In this document: positions 54,887 through 64,000 of the stretch, piece after piece | How the letters are laid out: each line of letters opens with the position of its first letter | How positions within the stretch are numbered: position 1 is the stretch's first letter | Source: Isoetes taiwanensis | Lineage: Eukaryota; Streptophyta; Lycopodiopsida; Isoetales; Isoetaceae | Direction of reading: 5' to 3' | Length of the DNA: 64,000 nt | Assembly (NCBI GenBank): GCA_021234155.1 | Contig: JAJEKV010000225.1 | Location: forward strand, 128,001-192,000 | Program-made: the position numbers and the translations under genes | Notes under the pieces: model-generated | Told to the model about the DNA's origin: nothing | The model's database searches: none | Seen by the model: the letters and a program-made list of their open reading frames with translations, nothing else

Positions 54887-55930
54887 AGCTCAAAGATGAT
54901 GGGAACATATATTTGTTTAAAGAAGGTGCAGAATTTTGTTACATAGCATTGTATGTGGATGACAATGTTATGATTAGTAGCAACTTGAATGTACTTCAAA
55001 AGTGCAAAAACATCTTGAAAAACAGGTTTAAAATGACTGATTTAGGGGAGCTTAAAAAATTTCTAGGGATTGAAGTGTATAGGGATAGAAGCAATAAAGT
55101 TATGGCTCTGTCACAAGGACAGAATATTATGGGAATACTCAAAAGATTTAATATGGAAAATTGCAAGGCAGTCAAAACCCCAATGGTACCAGGAAACAAA
55201 ATGTCAAGAGATCAATGCTCTCAGACAGACAAGGAAAAAAGTGAAGTCCAAGATTTGCCTTAGGAGAATTAATTGGATGTCTTCTTTATTTGGCAAACTG
55301 TACCAGACCTGATATTTCATATGCTGTTAATATATTGAGTAGATACTGCAACAACTTTGGTATAATGCATTGGCAAGCTGCAAAAAGGGTGATCAGGTAT
55401 TTGAAAGGGATAGTAAATCATGGTATCTTGTTTGATTCTAATAACCTTAGACTAGAATCATATTGTGAATCAGACTGGGGAGGTGATCCAGATGAAAGAA
55501 AGTCCACATCAAGATTTATTCTAATGTTGGAAGGAGGTCCTATATCATGGAAATGTAAGAAACAAAATGCCATTGCACTTTCATCTACAGAAGCAGAATA
55601 TTCTGCTACAACTCTTGTAGCCAAAGAAATGGTTTGGAGCAGAAGGCTATTGAATGAGATGGGAATTCAGAAGAAGATCCATTAACATTATACTCTGACA
55701 GCACGAGTTGTATTGCTATGACCAAAAATCCCATATTACATGAAAGGACAAAGCATATTGAACTAGAGGCATATTTTATTAGAGATTTGGTGAATAAGAA
55801 TATCATATAGGTTAAATATGTGCAAACAGACAAACAACTGGCAGACATACTCACAAAGCCATTAGCAGAGCCAAAGTTCAATTATCTGAGGAGTTTGATC
55901 AGTTGCAGAAATTATAATATGAAGGGAGAG
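54887..55930 (+). pseudogene. Copia RT C-terminus and RNase H
   Basis: DDGNIYLFKEGAEFCYIALY leads to YVDDNVMISS, the catalytic YVDD motif (about 54952-54966). Then come FKMTDLGELKKFLGIEVYRD and, after a frameshift near 55260, CTRPDISYAVNILSRY, RLESYCESDWGGDPDERKST and ALSSTEAEYSATTLVAKEMV (RNase H). After another frameshift near 55680, LYSDSTSCIAMTKNP and HIELEAYFIRD follow, then QLADILTKPL. The stop TGA is formed by the first three bases of the 3' LTR. Confidence 0.88.
55919..55930 (+). other. Copia polypurine tract
   Basis: ATGAAGGGAGAG directly before the 3' LTR. Confidence 0.8.
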
Positions 55931-56611
55931 TGAAAGAGATAAGTTCATATTATAATTGTTACAGTATGATGCAGAATCTTAGCCCAGAGTTGTTTTCTGA
56001 TCAACACAAAGTTATACATGAAGAAGACTATAGGGATTTGCAGAATCACATGGTGAATCTTAAGCAGGTTGCATATTCATGAGTAAGGGTTTAAAACCTA
56101 AGTCTGGTTCTGGTACAAAGGTTAACCTATAGAGATAACCAATATTTCAATGGTTATCTTATGATCGAGGTTTAAAGGTTCAATGGTTCATAAACCTAAG
56201 GTTCAATGGTTCGAAAAGTAGTTAAATATAAACCTAAGGTTTCAATGGTTGCAGTTAAACCTCGGTCAAATAAGCAGGAGCCAAGTTTACTGTTCGAACT
56301 TAGCATTGAGTGAAACCAACGTACTTGATCAATGCTGATTCCATGAGAATTGGTGCCTGGTTATAAATAAGATAAGAAGAATAAGATCAATAAGTTGAGC
56401 AGTTCATTTATGCAGGAGGATTCATTTTAATATGAATGCCCAAGCTCTCGGATGTAAATAAGTTCATTAGCTTATAGTTTTCAATATCTACTTTGCATTA
56501 GTTGGTTCATTGTTTGAAATTGATATATTGCAAAGCATAGATATTAACTAGTGAACTTAGAAGGATAATTTGTGAAAGTTACTAGACATTTATCTTACCT
56601 AGATCCTATCA
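55931..56611 (+). repeat. 3' LTR of the copia element (681 bp)
   Basis: Begins TGAAAGAGAT and ends CCTATCA. It is nearly identical to the 5' LTR, with a short deletion near 56250 (GGAAGGC lost) and a few substitutions. The TATA box is at 56362-56369. Confidence 0.93.
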
Positions 56612-56616
56612 CTGAG
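56612..56616. repeat. Target-site duplication CTGAG, right copy of copia
   Basis: Matches 26525-26529. Confidence 0.9.
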
Positions 56617-57260
56617 TTGCTATACATCCACCAATTAAGAATTCAGGAGACAGAGATGCACAACATGTGCACTAGCTAACAGGCTGCAACCCATAAATTA
56701 TTTCACGGTATTTCATGGAAGGAAAGGTCCATGCTTGATTGAGTATGGAGTTCTGTACAAGATTTGTTTATCAAGATTGTAAGACTGCATACTATGCTCA
56801 AGAGTTTACAGTTATTTCTTAAACATACGCCAAATGTTCACCATCTTCGGACGTTTAGAATTCAGAATCCAAGTTTGGCAATTTGTAGGGGAGAAAAGGA
56901 GAAGGGTCTGAAACTGCAGGCCTGTGTAAGAAAATTCACAATCATTATATGTTTCAATTTGTTTCCCAAATGGTCAATTAAAAGCACCACAATTTCCTTG
57001 GGTTGCCACTGTAATTGCTATGATTGTATCTACAATGGAAGGTGCATGCTACCAGAAAATAAGACCTATTATTTTAAATTTGGTTGGTCATTTAAGTGGT
57101 TCTTTTTGGGTTGTCCTTGTTTGGATGCAAGAAATGTCTATTAAAAACATTGTGAAATTTTTTTCCTTTTCTAAATGCCATTTTTTCTCTACATAAGGCT
57201 AGGTGCACAAACTCAAGTATAAGATCGGGTAGGGGTATGTAAAAATTAAGACAGTCCATA
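56617..57260. other. Intergenic DNA right of the copia insertion
   Basis: This was originally contiguous with 26524. No gene is supported; an open frame at 56764-57144 has no domain. Confidence 0.4.
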
Positions 57261-57267
57261 AGTACAT

Positions 57268-58353
57268 CTACGGAAGGGGGCAAGAAAACTGGCATTTCCT
57301 ATTTACGTATGTAGGGGTTTTCCACCTCCAAAAAGTCGTATACAGGGTTTTTTGGTGACCCCTTGCACGCAGATGAGGTATCCCCATATGCGTAGGTGAA
57401 ATCCCTGGGGGTCCTCCCTGTCTGCGAATGCTTTTAATTTTGGCCAACTCGTGCCTGCGGACTTCTTGTTGGGCCGGGGTCAGGTCTCGGTCAACATACA
57501 GGGCAGTTTCCTTCAGCTGCCTACCCTGGCGCAGGATGGCTGCTTTCACTTGTGCATCTCGTACTGTGAACGTGACTACACGTGGGTGGTCTGGACGCTG
57601 GATACCATGGCGTCTCGCCCTAATAATATGTATCAGCGTGGGGAATGTCATTCGAGCAAGAATCAATATCTGAAGCCAGTTAATGAGGTCCTCCCCTGCC
57701 TCTTCCGTCAGACCACGTACCACTACATTGTGGCTTCTCTGCCGCAACTCCTGGAACTCTCTAATTGTTGGGTCAATCTTGCCCGGCACGACAGGTGTTG
57801 TTTGTTGTCGGCGAGGCATAGGCTGTGGCCTACGTTGGGGCGGTGGTGGCATGGAGCGGCTTGGGAGTGCAGTAGTAGACGGCTCTGGCTGGCGCCATGC
57901 AGACTCTTTGGCAGGTGGGACTGCCGTGGCAGGTATAGTGGTCTCTCCTTCCTGAAGCCGGGAGCTTAGCTCCTGCTGGAATTATTATTGTCTTGTCAAT
58001 TCACGCATGCACCACCGCAATTGCTCATGAGCCTCTGCATGGAGGCCCTTGCCTTGTTCAGCAATAGCTGCCCTCAGCTCCTGCACCTTCCTATCTCGAG
58101 CTGTAGAGCTATGCTCCAGTTTCTGCAAGCGAGAGTCCAGCATAGGGTTCATTGCAGATGAGGCCACTTCTTGTGTCTCGACCCTAGTTTGAAGAGCTCT
58201 CAATTGTGACTGGCTCTCTTCAAAAGCGACCTGGACTTTTCGCATCATAGTAGCAGCCTCCCCAGCCTCTGATTGAAGGCAGGAGATGGTTGCCATCGTC
58301 TCCTGCTCAACACATTGCTTGTCCTGTGTCATGGTTTCAATGGCGATGGACAA
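57268..58353 (-). pseudogene. LINE ORF1: coiled-coil plus RRM-like nucleic-acid-binding protein
   Basis: The ATG at 58353 opens a 362-codon frame interrupted only by tandem TAA TAA at about 57987-57982. The N-terminal third (ETMTQDKQCVEQETMATISC, then EESQSQLRALQTRVE) is a coiled coil for trimer formation. A proline-rich linker (MPPPPQRRPQPMPRRQQ) and an RRM-like core follow: HNVVVRGLTEEAGEDLINWL, PRVVTFTVRDAQVKAAILRQ and YVDRDLTPAQQEVRRHELAK. This is the L1-type ORF1p layout, which binds the element RNA. No ORF2 follows: downstream (lower coordinates) is intergenic DNA and the copia LTR, so this copy is truncated. It probably belongs with the LINE at 20065-23960. Confidence 0.8.
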
Positions 58354-58452
58354 GGATAAAAAGATTAGCGAGATATTAGAAGGTTTGAAGCAAATATACG
58401 CAATTGTGTTAATTTAATAAATGTATTGTACAATTTGCAAGGAGAGGTGAAG

Positions 58453-58620
58453 AATAGAATAGAATAGAATAGATTTTTTTTAACGTCCACGGAGACCAAT
58501 AGGTCATGGGCTAGTACAATCATTACTACTAGGATTAAAAAACCCCTGCCTCGAAAGGTTTTCAAGGGAAAAACCTTTGCAGTAATGATGATACTAGACA
58601 AGCGGAGATAATGACTACTG
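58453..58620 (-). mobile_element. LINE 3' terminal fragment with (TATTC)n tail
   Basis: GAATAGAATAGAATAGAATA (58453-58472), then a T run and AACGTCCACGGAGACCAAT. The last part matches the LINE 3' end at 20087-20110 (ATCGTCCACTGAGACCAAT). The stem ATCATTACT (58519-58527) pairs with AGTAATGAT (58581-58589). It is a 5'-truncated copy on the minus strand. Confidence 0.6.
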
Positions 58621-59394
58621 AGGGCTCAGTAATTGCAGACGTTTATCTAGAACCTCAAGTATGTATAATGCCAAGTCATACTACACTGCGCTTGCTGCAC
58701 TTGATGTATGTATGTATGAACCCTTAAATCTAACAGACAAATCCTAAGTAAAATATAGTATAAGATATGATTTTGCAAAAAAAACTAAGGAAAATAGAGA
58801 ACATAACAGAAAAACAAGAGATGCATCACTAACAAAATGAAGATATATTGATAATATAAAAGCAGAAACAATAAGGATCTTGCTGAACACAAAGATCATC
58901 ATAAAACAAGAGAAATTCTTAAGTATTGTCTAGATTCCGAGTCTAATACTTCCCTGCATTCTTTTTCTTTTCTCCCTTTCCCCTTTTCTTTTTCAATTTT
59001 AATTTTAATTTTCCATTTTCCTATTTTTCCTTTTCCGTTTCCCTCCCTTTTCCCTTCCCCCCTCCTTTTTCCTTTTTCTCCGTTTTCATATCTCTTTTCC
59101 CTCCCCCCCTCGCCCCCTCCCCCTTTCCCCTGTCACTCTTTGATGACCGTCCCGATTGAGTGAATCGTATTGATGCAATGGTCAAGATGAAATTTTTATT
59201 GAAGACATACACACACATCATCTTCATTGTTGGTCAATCAAATCCTCGGCCGTACTATCTAGGGCTCTATTAAAGAGAGGGTATAACATTATAATATAAA
59301 AATTTATTATAGTAGTATATGACCACTAGCTGGCCCCTATATCATAAAAGCATCAGTTGAATTACAGTGAATTTTACCAACTTTATTAAATGTT
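58621..59394. other. Intergenic with polypyrimidine tract
   Basis: 58965-59135 is almost pure T/C on the + strand. No gene is supported. 58700-58715 holds a short (TATG)n run. Confidence 0.5.
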
Positions 59395-59466
59395 GCCGTT
59401 CTAGCTTAGTTGATAGAGTGCAAGGCTTTTAATCTTGGATCACGGATTCGAGTCTTTCGAATGGCA
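59395..59466 (+). tRNA. Degenerate tRNA-Lys (UUU)-like sequence
   Basis: GCCGTTC (59395-59401) pairs over all seven positions with GAATGGC (59459-59465), counting one G-U. The A-box region reads TAGCTTAGTTGATAGAG. The anticodon arm is CAAGG-CTTTTAA-TCTTG with anticodon TTT. The T arm has TTCGAGT, but its stem is poorly paired. Total length is 72 bases with discriminator A. The bad T stem suggests a pseudogene or the head of a tRNA-derived SINE rather than an active tRNA. Confidence 0.5.
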
Positions 59467-59527
59467 GTGAGATTTACATATGGATTTGATGTCCATACAC
59501 TCGATTTGAAACACTTTAAAACATGCT

Positions 59528-59631
59528 AGTTGTTCATACCTTGTTCAAGCTTCCGCACACATGCTTAAGTTGTTCATATCTTGTTCAAGCTTCCACGCAC
59601 ACTCTTAAGTTGTTCATGTCTTGTTGAAGCT
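59528..59631. repeat. 40-bp tandem repeat, 2.6 copies
   Basis: AGTTGTTCATACCTTGTTCA-type units start at 59528, 59568 and 59608, an exact 40-base period with a few substitutions. It lies 62 bases after the tRNA-like sequence. Confidence 0.8.
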
Positions 59632-59679
59632 GAATATACCAAAATATCAAATACACGACTAATATGATGGAAACCCTAG

Positions 59680-60860
59680 GCGGCGATTAGGGCGGCGGCG
59701 GCGGTCGCCCGTTCCTTGCAGGCTCAACACTCTGAGACAAATACGATGGAAGAGCAGCGAAGCTGCTGCTGCTGCCTGAGTAGAGCCCATGGCTCCTTCA
59801 GACGACTTTCTTGTTCTTGTTTCTCACGGGCTCCTGCAACGGAGTTAGCTAGCAAAGGTATGGCCGATACCCCTTCGATCTAGCTCCAGTGTAGGGTTTA
59901 AACAGGTTAAGGAAATTGTCTGATCTTGTTTGGGTTCGAATCAGAAGCAGTATAAGCTAGCAGAAAGCTAAGTAGTTTCTATGGGTTTCAGTTCTATTAA
60001 ACAGGTTAGTCAGATGAGAAAGTCACTGAATAGATGGTTGCTGCACTCACTGTAGCTGGAAAAGCCCGCACCCATTGCGGGCTGCCATGCTCATGAAGGC
60101 ACTCCAGGTGCTCAGGATTTTATCATTTGCATTATGTGTAATAGTCACTTCTTGGTCTGACTAGTAGAAGCCCTCCTTATCCCAGCAAGGGTTGGATTAG
60201 GAGCTAGTGATGGCTGCGCTGCTCAGTTTAGATTGTGCGTCTGGGGGTTTGTCAAGGGCTTCCTTGGGCGGGAGACTAGGGAAGCCCAGGCAGTGTGGGA
60301 GAAAGCCCATACTCTGTGCAGAAAGGGATTGAGGCTCAGCAGGCCTGCTCTATTCTTATTGTTTGGAAGAAGGCTATGCCCATAGTACTGCAGTAATGGA
60401 ATAAGGCCAAGTTAACGCGCAGATGCCACTCCTTGGATGCTAGGGTATCTTTTTCGGAAGGTGTTTAAAGTGGTTCCTTCTCACTAAGGCTTCTAGCCAG
60501 CCAGTCTAATCCGAACAGTTGCTGCTTGAACTCTGCTCTTGAGCCTGGGCGCTTTGTGATCCATACAGGGATCCTCACAGGTTTAAAGTCCTCTTTCTGG
60601 TGACCATGTACGTATAGCTTATATCAGGCCTATTGTGGAGCCGCTATAATAAGGTCATAGACCTTCATTGTTAAAAAATTTAGTCTAGGAACATAGTCCT
60701 CTCTCCTATAGTATCCATTGGAGAAGAAGTTGAGAGAGGCTCTAAGTACCAGGCTCAGCGTCTGGACTACTATCCATGGATTCGAGAAGTGGTAGTAGTT
60801 CTGGACTCGACTGTATGTGTAAACACTCGTATCCTCTGAATACAATACAGACACTCTTGC

Positions 60861-60892
<32 letters not shown>
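59680..60892 (+). mobile_element. Unidentified poly(A)-tailed retroposon-like segment
   Basis: The left part has GGCGGCGATTAGGGCGGCGG, resembling a GC-rich 5' end, and the segment ends with about 29 A residues (60864-60892) after CAGACACTCTTGCCTT. No ORF with a domain is seen and no target duplication was identified, so the left boundary is a guess. It may be a SINE-like or truncated LINE copy or a processed non-coding transcript. Confidence 0.35.
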
Positions 60893-60894
<2 letters not shown>

Positions 60895-60944
60895 TAAGGC
60901 AAAGACGAACTCCTTTTAGACTTCTTACAAAGTACTCATAGACA

Positions 60945-61088
60945 TACCTATGTTGTTTCACCTTAAGAGACATTCACTTTTAGGAATTGGGTTAGGAAGC
61001 ATTACAAGGCTGCTTATACCTATATTGTTTCGCCTTAAGAGACATTAATCTTTAGGAATTGGATTAGAAAGCACTATAAGGCTGCTTA
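60945..61088. repeat. 72-bp tandem duplication
   Basis: TACCTATGTTGTTTCACCTT... (60945-61016) is followed by a diverged copy from 61017. Both contain CTTAAGAGACATT and AAGGCTGCTTA. Confidence 0.75.
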
Positions 61089-61269
61089 AACCAAGTTGGA
61101 TTCCTTCAAAGAAATTACTAAAAAGGTTGCTCTAGATTGCTTCGAGTCTGTTATGAGCATCTCATGATAATTAGGCTTCTTATAGATTATGGTTCATATG
61201 AGGAAGAACATGATTGTGACATCAACCGAAATGGTATACTGATCTAAATAAGGATCAAGTTGCAATTGT

Positions 61270-61810
61270 AGGGATTTTGGGTTGAACTCGATTGGATATC
61301 CTACGAGTACTTAGTATGCGCTTACCCATGAAGAAGCGTCGAACTATTGCACCTATCTGAATGTGCGCACATCATCTCAGAATTGAAACTGGCGAATGGG
61401 GACACGAGCCACATGAAAATAGGATATGTAGGTATTATCAAATCTGAGTAATTGAAGATGAGCACCATACTCTTCAATTTACACATTGTTTGCAAATATT
61501 AGAGCAAAATTTATTGGCTTGGTTCAACTTAATGAGCCACTACATGTGTTTTTGCGAATGCCCCCAATAGTACTCGCATCTTACACCATGGAGGTTCTTG
61601 ACTAATAGGTCCATTTGTGCCTCCCTCGACCACATTGATGTTAGAGTTTGTACATATTTATGAGTAAGCTTATTACTATCAAGGTTTGTCCCTTGAAAAC
61701 CTTACGGGTTGTGCATTTTTTAATCACGTATAATACTTGCCTTACTGTGGTCTATTTGTATTGGGTCCCATAGACCATTTGGTTGTCGCGGACGATAAAA
61801 ATCAATAGTA
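61270..61810 (+). mobile_element. LINE ORF2 C-terminal fragment and 3' end, + strand
   Basis: Near 61335-61475 the + frame reads MKKRRTIAPI, HHLRIETGEWGHEP and VIEDEHHTLQF. It matches the C-terminal domain of the LINE at 20390-20590 (MPMKRRRL, HHLRIETGRW, VIEDESHTLQ). Downstream, TTGGGTCCCATAGACCATTT and GGACGATAAAAATC (61758-61803) match the reverse complement of that LINE's 3' end. 5'-truncated and mutated. Confidence 0.75.
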
Positions 61811-61849
61811 TGTATCTTTGTGTGCCATGAACTAATGTAGGATTAACTA

Positions 61850-62620
61850 GAATCCTGTAATGTCTTGTCTTAACCATCTCCAAGCAGTAGCATTTCATAG
61901 TTCACTAAGAAAGCTTGCATTCAGGTATTGCTTCAAGTGATCTAAGTCTGCATCGTTATTCTGCTTGCTCCTGCATATACCATCTGTAAAGCCACCATTT
62001 GCGCTTTCCTCAGCAGAATTTAATGGACCCATGCCATTATGTATGCAAGGTTTAAAGCTATGTATCTCCCATTCTGGCCACCATTTGATAATAAAAGATG
62101 CGGCATTCCATTCCAGCTCGTTGTCAAAGGAAAAAATCTAGTCTCTTTTAAAGAATGGGATATGGGGGTATGGACTTAACTCTAAGAGCATGAATCAAGA
62201 AGGCCTTTTTGACACACTCCAGATTCTCCCATATGTCAAGTGATATCACAGGACCCCCCATTTCTTATCATAAAGCAGAATTGGGTCAATCAATACCAAA
62301 ACAAGTGTGCCTCATAGATAGGACCAATTGTAGAGCCATTTTTAATAGCAATTTATTCTGCATTGTATATAAAGCCTTCCATCCTGCAGTGACCTTTTTT
62401 TAGATACATATATCCCAGTGCATGGTGGTCGTAATTCTATACCAAGGTGCTCGTATATTTGTACAATCTCCACTATTTGACCCATATATAGAAAATAAGG
62501 TGCCTTTTGTTGTCTATCAGAACTTTAGTTTTGGCCAAGTTGACTCACATACTAGTATTTTGGCAAAAACTACCAAGGAAGCAGGATTTAATAAATTGGA
62601 GAGAATAACACAATTTTGAG
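61850..62620 (-). mobile_element. LINE ORF2 fragment, minus strand
   Basis: GAATCAAGAAGGCCTTTTTG (62187-62206) and GCCTTCCATCCTGCAGTGAC...CCCAGTGCATGGTGGTCG (62372-62431) align with 21003-21022 and 21181-21236 of the 20-24 kb LINE in the same orientation. Many stops. It faces the + strand LINE fragment ending at 61810. Confidence 0.65.
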
Positions 62621-62859
62621 AATTTCAAGCATAGCTAGTTTGCTCAAGTACAAATAATTTCATCTACTTCTTAAGTCTAAGATACATGATTATTCATGAT
62701 ACATATATCCATAAAAATTATGCATGATACTTGTACGTGTACATGACACTTGTACATGCCCAATAATGGTGCTACAATCTACACCAATAATTCACATCAG
62801 TAATTCTACAACTATAAGAGCATCTCCATTCGGTGGTAGAAGTCATTCATCTCCTATGG

Positions 62860-64000
62860 CTTATCTGCCTACTCGTCCAGATCACATCGAGACCATTACT
62901 TGCTCCATGAGCTACAATGATCTTGTTGGATGTCCACTAAGAGGTGTTCTCCTCGATCCCTACCTGCAATCCAAAGCTAATGGTCGTGAGTACGGTTGCC
63001 TCGGGCTTCATCGTGTTGTGATCCACCTTGTTTGGCTTCCTGAGCGCCATACCTACGAGTTGAATGAGATCACCTTAGCAGGTGTTGATGAATGAATCAT
63101 TGACTGTACGCCATCCATAATGTGTGCACCTATTGAAGATGTAATGATGTATAAGCACCTATTGAAGATGTAAGGATGTATAAGCATGTGACAATGGTGT
63201 TCATTGACATGAAGAGGTACACCACCGTCTGGGATGTAAAGAAATATCTGGACCTCTTCAACAGGATTGCTAGCATGACAACTGCCAAGATCTATCACAT
63301 TGTCATATTTTTTATATCAGATCAACTTCCTAATTGCTTATATAGCCAAAGTCAGGTGCAAGGTAGTTCACATGTATCCATTGGTGCTTATGAAGAGCAG
63401 GGTTGGGTAAGTAAGGAAATGATCAAGGAGTTCTAGTACTACATCACGCATGCGACCATTAACAGAAGTGAGGCTCGCGTGATTCCATTGCAGCCTAGCT
63501 TGGAACTCAGATTGACACAAGTGAACGACGCCCCAAAAAGCACTCCCATTCCAAAACATGAAATTACAGGCAACGAGGAGCAGGATGAAAATTTGAAAAA
63601 AAAAATACATGATGTATTTCACAGGCAAGCCTGAGTTTTCTTGGGCGAACATGGACGGTGACTTTGTTCTAAAAAGTCAAGCCAAGACCTCTTATATTTA
63701 CCACATAGTTAATGAACTAGTTCCATTGGATTTTTTCTCAGCAGATATAGTCTCTAGGGTGGCTTTGATCCAGGGAAAATGGAGTGTGTCCTTCGAAGAT
63801 GATGCTAAAGTATGTCGTTTCCTAGAGTCATTTTTTAAGACGTTGGAGAAGATGGTCAGGCTGAGTGAGGAAGAAAAAAATATATGGGATGACCTAGTGA
63901 TACGGATCAGCCCGATGTTAATATTTCAGCATACGGATTTGACTAATTTGGATGACATATTGGACAAATTAGATGCCAAAGGCTATGAAGAGAGACTGGC
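62860..64000 (+). pseudogene. Unidentified coding region, broken and cut by the right edge
   Basis: Four segments read as one protein. They are PTRPDHIETITCSMSYNDLV to LAGVDE (stop TGA at 63093), IIDCTPSIMCAPIEDVMMYK to KEMIKEF (interrupted by a 29-bp tandem duplication at 63127-63184; stop at 63434), YYITHATINRSEARVIPLQP to a 10-A run near 63596, and from the ATG at 63612 an open frame to the window end (YFTGKPEFSWANMDGDFVLK, LSEEEKNIWDDLVIRISPM). The last has no stop over 129 codons. Composition is protein-like throughout. No family is recognised; it could be a gag-like TE protein or a host gene. Confidence 0.45.
63127..63184. repeat. 29-bp tandem duplication
   Basis: CACCTATTGAAGATGTAATG...(63127-63155) is repeated at 63156-63184 with one substitution. 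Because 29 is not a multiple of three it breaks the reading frame that otherwise continues across. Confidence 0.8.

Larger units (their letters stand above)
26530..56611 (+). mobile_element. Ty1/copia LTR retrotransposon with nested insertions
   Basis: Matching LTRs (26530-27216 and 55931-56611), a 5-bp duplication, a tRNA-iMet primer site, a polypurine tract and a gag-protease-integrase-RT-RNase H order identify a copia element. Its internal parts lie at 27243-28962, 50755-52210 and 54886-55930. Subtracting the gypsy (21.8 kb) and the 2.7-kb glycosyltransferase insert leaves about 5.6 kb, a normal copia length. Internal stops show that it is inactive. Confidence 0.93.

Noticed and set aside
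59680-60892. A host gene with a poly(A) transcript
   Set aside because: No ORF of useful length or splice pattern; the genomic A run indicates a retroposed copy.
1-64000. CRISPR arrays, bacterial operons or riboswitches
   Set aside because: Introns, LTR elements and LINEs show plant nuclear DNA; no such structures were seen.

Overview
The window looks like transposon-rich nuclear DNA from a land plant. The evidence is a 25-exon plant KIN-7 kinesin with a C-terminal RING finger, Ty1/copia and chromodomain Ty3/gypsy retrotransposons primed by initiator-Met tRNA, LINEs, MITEs and a UDP-glycosyltransferase relic. A transposon-like gene with a GHTHDDID motif (DUF7869-like, from memory) and the overall texture suggest a seed-free plant such as a fern, lycophyte or moss, but this is inference.

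Layout. 0-3 kb: a broken DUF7869-like gene whose second half is inverted. 3.2-4.4 kb: a LINE 3' end. 4.4-9.8 kb: non-coding DNA with inverted-repeat elements. 9.8-17.1 kb (minus): the only convincing host gene, a KIN-7 kinesin; all exons join in frame except for one extra base in exon 8. 17.1-20.0 kb: intergenic. 20.0-24.0 kb (minus): a decayed LINE with APE-type endonuclease and reverse transcriptase. 24.0-26.5 kb: no clear gene. 26.5-56.6 kb: one copia element with 687/681-bp LTRs and a CTGAG target duplication, expanded to 30 kb by later insertions. 57.3-58.4 kb (minus): LINE ORF1. 58.4-62.6 kb: LINE fragments, a degenerate tRNA-Lys and repeats. 62.8-64.0 kb: a broken unidentified coding region that runs off the right edge.

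The nest. Removing the inserts restores a copia of about 5.6 kb. A gypsy chromovirus (28963-50752) interrupts its integrase. A 2.7-kb segment carrying a glycosyltransferase pseudogene and a 466-bp MITE interrupts its reverse transcriptase. The gypsy is itself interrupted by a 495-bp Tourist-like MITE and by an 8.7-kb pyrimidine-rich insertion of unknown class flanked by 14-18-bp direct repeats.

The most unusual content is the gypsy leader, about 4.6 kb (4.1 kb without the MITE) between primer-binding site and gag. It encodes a protein with a charged N-terminus, a chromodomain-like segment and a full histone H3-type fold. A 363-residue unidentified ORF follows, preceded by a well-placed TATA box and by three GC-rich hairpin repeats. 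The same element has a conventional chromodomain at the integrase C-terminus. A retrotransposon carrying its own H3-like histone may be the undescribed system here; this copy is dead, so intact relatives are needed to test it.
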